Source: Candidatus Nitrosocosmicus sp. | Lineage (GTDB): Archaea > Thermoproteota > Nitrososphaeria > Nitrososphaerales > Nitrososphaeraceae | Reading direction: 5' to 3' | NCBI GenBank assembly: GCA_030452275.1 | Contig: JAKDMR010000051.1 | Location: 1 to 10,356 of the forward strand | DNA: 10,356 bases | Part shown: positions 7,610-10,356 of the stretch, piece by piece | How positions within the stretch are numbered: the stretch's first letter is position 1 | Layout of the letters: every line of letters starts with the position of its first letter | Translations under genes and position numbers: made by a program | Notes under the pieces: model-generated | The model's input: the letters and a program-made list of their open reading frames with translations, nothing else | What the model was told of the DNA's origin: nothing | Databases searched by the model: none

Positions 7610-7650
7610 ACTTTTTCCCTAGACTTTGTCATATTTTATAGGGAAAAAGT
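7610..7650. repeat. Perfect 12-base inverted repeat in a divergent promoter
   Basis: ACTTTTTCCCTA (7610-7621) and TAGGGAAAAAGT (7639-7650) are exact reverse complements separated by 17 bases. The tmk TATA box lies in the spacer and edge of the right arm, the left arm covers the expected tmk transcript start, and the right arm ends 5 bases before the TATA box of the plus-strand gene. This fits an operator for a dimeric regulator controlling both genes, or an mRNA 5' hairpin if transcription starts further out. Confidence 0.65.
7631..7640 (-). promoter_or_regulatory. Putative TATA box of tmk
   Basis: TATAAAATAT on the minus strand is centred about 33 bases ahead of ATG 7603, giving a predicted leader of around 8 bases. 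It is the best TATA-like match in the gap and lies between the arms of the 12-base inverted repeat. Confidence 0.5.
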
Positions 7651-7655
7651 TTTAA

Positions 7656-7663
7656 TTTATAAA
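7656..7663 (+). promoter_or_regulatory. Putative TATA box of the 7686 gene
   Basis: TTTATAAA is centred about 26 bases ahead of the TTG start at 7686, the spacing for a leaderless archaeal transcript. It supports the TTG as the true start. Confidence 0.5.
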
Positions 7664-7668
7664 TCCTT

Positions 7669-7680
7669 TAGATTAATCTA
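7669..7680. repeat. 12-bp palindrome before the membrane-protein gene
   Basis: TAGATTAATCTA is perfectly self-complementary and lies between the TATA box and the TTG start. Its 10-base core AGATTAATCT recurs just beyond the gene's 3' end (8024-8033). I did not find the core elsewhere in the window by eye. Confidence 0.5.
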
Positions 7681-7685
7681 TAGCA

Positions 7686-8015
7686 TTGAAGCTTAAATTT
7701 ATCAAACCTGTGCTCATCCTAGCGAGTATTTATATATTGATATACTTTGCAATTGCTTCTGGAATAATTAATGCAATTATTGAAGGCCAAAACTACAACC
7801 AGGCTGTTTTTCTGCCTTCTCGAGCAGTACAAAATAACTATGAGACAATGATAGGTGTCACTTTGTTGTTATTTGGCTTTATCGGTGCCCTGATAGCGGT
7901 CAAGGCTTTTGATGTGGAAAAACTATACGAAAAATATGCCTTGTTGGGTTCAGGCTTTATGATAATGATGGTATCATTAATTTTCATGTTCAGGATAATG
8001 GAATTAAAGGCGTAA
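7686..8015 (+). CDS. Small three-helix membrane protein, unknown function
   Basis: I do not recognise a named family. The 109 residues contain three strongly hydrophobic stretches: about 8-31 (ILASIYILIYFAIASG), 54-74 (MIGVTLLLFGFIGALIAVKAF) and 85-104 (LLGSGFMIMMVSLIFMF). A hydrophilic stretch at 32-53 containing SRAVQNNYE follows helix 1, and a charged DVEKLYEKY segment (76-84) joins helices 2 and 3. It is an integral membrane protein, possibly an accessory subunit, with no catalytic motif. TTG at 7686 is forced by an in-frame TAA at 7674-7676 and the lack of an ATG before helix 1, and it agrees with TATA spacing. It is divergent from tmk and ends 11 bases before the opposing gene. Confidence 0.8.
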   Translation: MKLKFIKPVLILASIYILIYFAIASGIINAIIEGQNYNQAVFLPSRAVQNNYETMIGVTLLLFGFIGALIAVKAFDVEKLYEKYALLGSGFMIMMVSLIFMFRIMELKA

Positions 8016-8022
8016 AGAATCC

Positions 8023-8034
8023 CAGATTAATCTG
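8023..8034. repeat. 12-bp palindrome after the membrane-protein gene
   Basis: CAGATTAATCTG is perfectly self-complementary and contains the stop codon of the opposing RecA-like gene (8027-8029). It shares the core AGATTAATCT with the palindrome before the membrane-protein gene. Confidence 0.5.
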
Positions 8035-8758
8035 CCTCTGGTTTTTTCATTATTTTCCGAGTATGCGGAAAATTAGAAAAACCAGACAAGGTTTTGCAAA
8101 CAGGACTAGGAATTTTCTTTAAGATGGTCATAAACAAATCATCCTTATCCTGAAAATATTCTAGTAAGGATACTAAATTTGATATCCTTCTAAAATGATT
8201 ATTTTCTTGGTATGGAAATGCAACTTTTGAAATTGTTTCAAACATCAATCGGTCGATACTACTTTGTGACTGATAAAATGTGATTATAACTGGTATTTGC
8301 TTATTTGCGTGGCCCTGAAATAATATTTTTATCAAGTTAAGGCTCCTGTATCCAGCGTGGGGGTCTTTTCCAGATGTAAAATTCCATCTGTCTGTACGAT
8401 CGAAGCCCCCCACTACCTTTTTGTCATTATTGGAAAATCCATTAATTCCATAAAAGTTAAAGTAATCTAACAATCCATTCAATGAATCTATTACAATGAG
8501 TGAATTGCAATTTTCGTATTCAATAAGCTTGTCGACCATCGCACTATGGGTTATCTGGTATGGGAGAAGAATCTCAAGATTAGGATGAGCATCACAATGT
8601 GAACATAAAAGCTGATTGTTCATTAGTGAGGTCCATTGGGTGTCAAAATCGACCACCAAAATATTCCAACCTCTATATTCAGTAATTAATTTCTCAAATA
8701 GGGCTATTTTAGCATTAATATCGTAGTAATAAATTAAATTTATCCCACTTGAGATCAA
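8027..8758 (-). CDS. RecA/KaiC-fold protein with degenerate P-loop
   Basis: The 243 residues follow the order of a RecA/RadB/KaiC-type ATPase core. A first strand and loop GINLIYYYDINAKIAL (5-20) is followed by strand WNILVVDFDT (31-40), a Walker-B-like strand SLIVIDSLNGLL (86-97), and NLIKILFQGH...IPVIITFYQS (141-164), like the strand after which RadB-type proteins place a polar residue. Where family members have GxxGxGKT, this protein has YYYDINAKI: K17 aligns with the Walker lysine, but all three glycines and the Thr/Ser are missing. ATP hydrolysis is therefore doubtful. A CSHCDAH cluster (52-58) could bind metal. The TTG start at 8758 begins right at the fold's first strand; an in-frame stop lies upstream with no ATG between. 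Function unknown; a regulatory pseudo-ATPase or binding partner is one reading. Confidence 0.72.
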   Translation of the reverse strand: MISSGINLIYYYDINAKIALFEKLITEYRGWNILVVDFDTQWTSLMNNQLLCSHCDAHPNLEILLPYQITHSAMVDKLIEYENCNSLIVIDSLNGLLDYFNFYGINGFSNNDKKVVGGFDRTDRWNFTSGKDPHAGYRSLNLIKILFQGHANKQIPVIITFYQSQSSIDRLMFETISKVAFPYQENNHFRRISNLVSLLEYFQDKDDLFMTILKKIPSPVCKTLSGFSNFPHTRKIMKKPEAD

Positions 8759-8793
8759 GGGATATAGAAAGGATGAAAGTAATTCAGCTCACC

Positions 8794-8802
8794 TTAAATA
8801 AT
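8794..8802. promoter_or_regulatory. TATA-like element between divergent genes
   Basis: TTAAATAAT could serve either strand. On the plus strand it sits 25 bases ahead of the alternative TTG start at 8823; on the minus strand (ATTATTTAA) it would start transcription about 15 bases ahead of TTG 8758. A second TATA-like element, GATATATATT at 8815-8824, lies about 22 bases ahead of ATG 8841. Confidence 0.35.
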
Positions 8803-8840
8803 AATGCCTAATCTGATATATATTGAGTAACCAAGGGAAT

Positions 8841-10079
8841 ATGACAACTTTTGATAAAGAAATGTTAGACAGTATAAGCTCAGATTTTTACATAACTAAA
8901 AAGAGAATCTATTTGAATAATGGTTCGATTACCCCTCTTCCTATTTCTTCTATTAAATCAATAACGGATTTTAATATACGATATTCTGAGGTAGGGCCAG
9001 ACTCTAAGGAATTTACAGAATATTTGGATGAACTCAAATTGGAGACTCGAAAACGAATAGCCACTCTCATAAATGGGCACGATGATGAAATCATTTTCAC
9101 CACAAGTACCACAGAAGGAATCAACATGATTGCTAATGGGCTGGCATGGAAAGCTGATGACAGGTTGTTGATTAGGAATTCTTTAAACGAGCACTTTTCA
9201 AATTATTTGCCCTGGATAAGACTCTCTTCAGACAAGAATCTACAGGTCAGAAATTTTCCAGAAGAAAAGAATGAGAGTTACGGAAATTCACTGATAGAGA
9301 ATTTTGCCAGTGTTTATGAGAAAAGTACTTTTAAATTGGTTTCTACAAGTCACATAGTTTATAATGATGGGTCAATTACCCCAGTCGAAACTATTGGAAA
9401 CATTATAAAACAAAGGAACAAAGATACTCTGTTTTCTATTGATGGCGCTCAAAGTGTCGGTGCCATGGTAACCGACGTAAAGAAAATGAAATGCGATTTT
9501 CTAACTTTTCCTAGCTTTAAGTGGCTCTGCGGGCCTTTAGGGGTCGGAATACTCTATGTCAAGAAGCAAGTGATGGAAGACTTGAATCCTATGTTTATTG
9601 GATCAGGAACTGCAGACCTTGTATCTCTGAAAAATAAAAACAAGAAATCAACGGAATCCACCAAATACCACAAGTATCCAGAAAAGTATCATGCTACTTT
9701 TAGGAACCTTCCCGGGCTGGCAGGACTTGAAGCGTCACTGCGATATCTGTTAAGGATTGGAATACACAATATTTTTCAACGAAATAAGTTTCTTGGTTCA
9801 ATATTGAGACAGGAATTAATTAAAATGAATGATATAGTATTGCATGAAGCAAACACGGAAGAATTTAGATCATCTCTTGTTTCATTTTCCTTTAGAAAAC
9901 AAAATAATACTAGAATTGAAAAGTTAAATGCCAGATTACAGAAAGAAGGCGTGATTTTAGCAGAAAGAGAAATAGGTACTAGAAAAATCTTGAGGGCATC
10001 CCCACACTTTTACAATTCCGAGGATGAAATGGTAAAGACGGCTAGCACAATAAAATCATTATTGCAAGTATTTGATTAG
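8841..10079 (+). CDS. Class V PLP-dependent aminotransferase-like enzyme
   Basis: This fold-type I enzyme belongs to the class V group (cysteine desulfurases, isopenicillin-N epimerase-like proteins, selenocysteine lyases). Numbered from ATG 8841 (412 residues): STTEGI phosphate-loop region (89-94), NEHFSNYLPW with H118 stacking on PLP, STSHIVYNDG (168-177), IDGAQSVGA with D201 and Q204 contacting the ring, SFKWLCGPLGVG with the Schiff-base lysine K227, and LRASPHFYNSEDE (384-396). The last motif is like epimerase/lyase members, and no cysteine stands in the desulfurase catalytic loop, so cysteine desulfurase is unlikely. The substrate is unknown. A TTG at 8823 would add six residues and has its own TATA spacing; ATG is preferred as the commoner start. 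It is divergent from the RecA-like gene. Confidence 0.88.
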   Translation: MTTFDKEMLDSISSDFYITKKRIYLNNGSITPLPISSIKSITDFNIRYSEVGPDSKEFTEYLDELKLETRKRIATLINGHDDEIIFTTSTTEGINMIANGLAWKADDRLLIRNSLNEHFSNYLPWIRLSSDKNLQVRNFPEEKNESYGNSLIENFASVYEKSTFKLVSTSHIVYNDGSITPVETIGNIIKQRNKDTLFSIDGAQSVGAMVTDVKKMKCDFLTFPSFKWLCGPLGVGILYVKKQVMEDLNPMFIGSGTADLVSLKNKNKKSTESTKYHKYPEKYHATFRNLPGLAGLEASLRYLLRIGIHNIFQRNKFLGSILRQELIKMNDIVLHEANTEEFRSSLVSFSFRKQNNTRIEKLNARLQKEGVILAEREIGTRKILRASPHFYNSEDEMVKTASTIKSLLQVFD

Positions 10080-10154
10080 GAGGTCGCTAAGGAGAAGAAG
10101 ACTCCCGCAACCGTAGGCGCCGCCATTATTTCAGGTCATATAACCAATACTTAA
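10080..10154 (+). other. GC-rich stretch in frame after the aminotransferase stop
   Basis: Directly after the TAG (10077-10079), the same frame stays open for 24 codons to a TAA at 10152-10154, reading EVAKEKKTPATVGAAIISG followed by HITNT. About 10080-10126 is far richer in G and C than the flanking DNA. It has no start codon. It may be a remnant of coding DNA, a structured RNA segment (GGAGG can pair with CCGCC, enclosing GGAG/CTCC), or rarely translated by readthrough. I recognise no protein family in it. Confidence 0.35.
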
Positions 10155-10182
10155 AATCATAATTGATGGAATATTTCATACG

Positions 10183-10203
10183 TCAATTCATTGGCTGAAT
10201 TGA
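10183..10203 (+). repeat. 8-bp stem-loop
   Basis: TCAATTCA (10183-10190) and TGAATTGA (10196-10203) pair perfectly around the 5-base loop TTGGC. The right arm overlaps the left arm of a second possible stem (10198-10245), so the two cannot form together. Confidence 0.5.
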
Positions 10204-10249
10204 GCGAACTAAAGGAAGGCGAGAGATCAAGATAAATTCTCAATTTTTT
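10198..10249 (+). terminator. Possible terminator overlapping an alternative hairpin
   Basis: AATTGAG (10198-10204) can pair with CTCAATT (10239-10245), with six T at 10244-10249 at its 3' end. The loop is long (34 bases) and the stem A/T-rich, so the T run is the more credible terminator signal for the upstream aminotransferase transcript. Confidence 0.3.
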
Positions 10250-10257
10250 CTCCAAAG

Positions 10258-10275
10258 TTCAAAAGTACTTTTGAA
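10258..10275. repeat. 18-bp perfect palindrome
   Basis: TTCAAAAGTACTTTTGAA is fully self-complementary with no spacer. Its length and dyad suit a binding site for a homodimeric regulator near the promoter of a gene past the right edge. A hairpin role is also possible. It contains four G/C pairs in total, so it is not merely an A/T run. Confidence 0.55.
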
Positions 10276-10356
10276 TATTAAATTTTAACAAGACATTAAA
10301 CTTAGGATCCTCTTAATTTCTTTTTTTCACAATAGATACATTGATTCTAAAAAAGT

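Larger units (their letters stand above)
10155..10356. other. AT-rich tail with no convincing gene
   Basis: No reading frame of useful length with a start codon is present on either strand. The stretch holds a short hairpin, a competing stem with a T run, and an 18-base palindrome, each listed separately. It may be the promoter or terminator region of a gene beyond the right edge. Confidence 0.4.

Noticed and set aside
10076..10126. Antisense 16-residue frame MAAPTVAGVFFSLATS
   Set aside because: Too short, has no promoter or ribosome site, and is explained by the GC-rich stretch being open on both strands.
10080..10150. tRNA or C/D-box RNA in the GC-rich segment
   Set aside because: No GGTTCGAATCC-like T arm, no cloverleaf, and no RUGAUGA/CUGA boxes could be found.
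10191..10235. Short frame starting at TTG, reading LAELSELKEGERSR, reminiscent of the start of a FeoA domain
   Set aside because: Only 14 residues before a stop, and neither other frame continues the domain; resemblance is too short to claim a pseudogene.
1..10356. Mobile element, CRISPR array or defence island
   Set aside because: No transposase, integrase, spaced direct repeats or defence-type domains are present; the genes are standard housekeeping functions.

Overview
This AT-rich window looks like a chromosomal housekeeping region of a Thaumarchaeota (Nitrososphaeria) archaeon. The domain call is firm. The alanyl-tRNA synthetase has the archaeal architecture with an N-terminal Cys3His zinc site, there is a PurP-type purine enzyme and an archaeal-type UMP kinase, and TATA-like boxes lie about 26 bases ahead of several start codons, as expected for leaderless archaeal transcripts. 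The lineage is an inference from protein style and gene content. The low GC would suit a Nitrosocosmicus- or Nitrosopumilus-like genome better than the GC-richer Nitrososphaera. I see no rRNA, tRNA, CRISPR array, insertion sequence, phage gene or defence gene.

Layout, left to right: alaS (+, TTG start); purP (-) and tatA (-); a 106-residue protein of unknown function (+); a co-directional cluster tmk > HD phosphohydrolase > pyrH (all -); a 109-residue three-helix membrane protein (+); a 243-residue RecA/KaiC-fold protein with a ruined P-loop (-); a class V PLP-dependent enzyme (+); and a 277-base tail without a convincing gene. Genes alternate between convergent and divergent pairs. The convergent junctions are very tight: the unknown gene and pyrH overlap by 8 bases, and the membrane gene and the RecA-like gene are 11 bases apart.

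Functionally, the central block is about nucleotides. Thymidylate kinase and UMP kinase flank a SAMHD1/dGTPase-type HD phosphohydrolase, so enzymes that charge pyrimidine monophosphates sit with one that may remove deoxynucleotides. PurP nearby serves the penultimate step to IMP. TatA is the pore subunit for export of folded proteins, and AlaRS charges and proofreads tRNA-Ala.

The most unusual sequence signals are non-coding or degenerate. They are: a perfect 12-base inverted repeat around the tmk TATA box in the tmk/membrane-protein divergent promoter; an identical 10-base palindrome on both sides of the membrane-protein gene; a 9-bp hairpin at the 5' end of the unknown gene, ending exactly at a second in-frame ATG; the pseudo-ATPase; and a GC-rich, coding-like stretch in frame after the aminotransferase stop. 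I found no clear evidence of a new multi-gene system; the signals above are candidates only.
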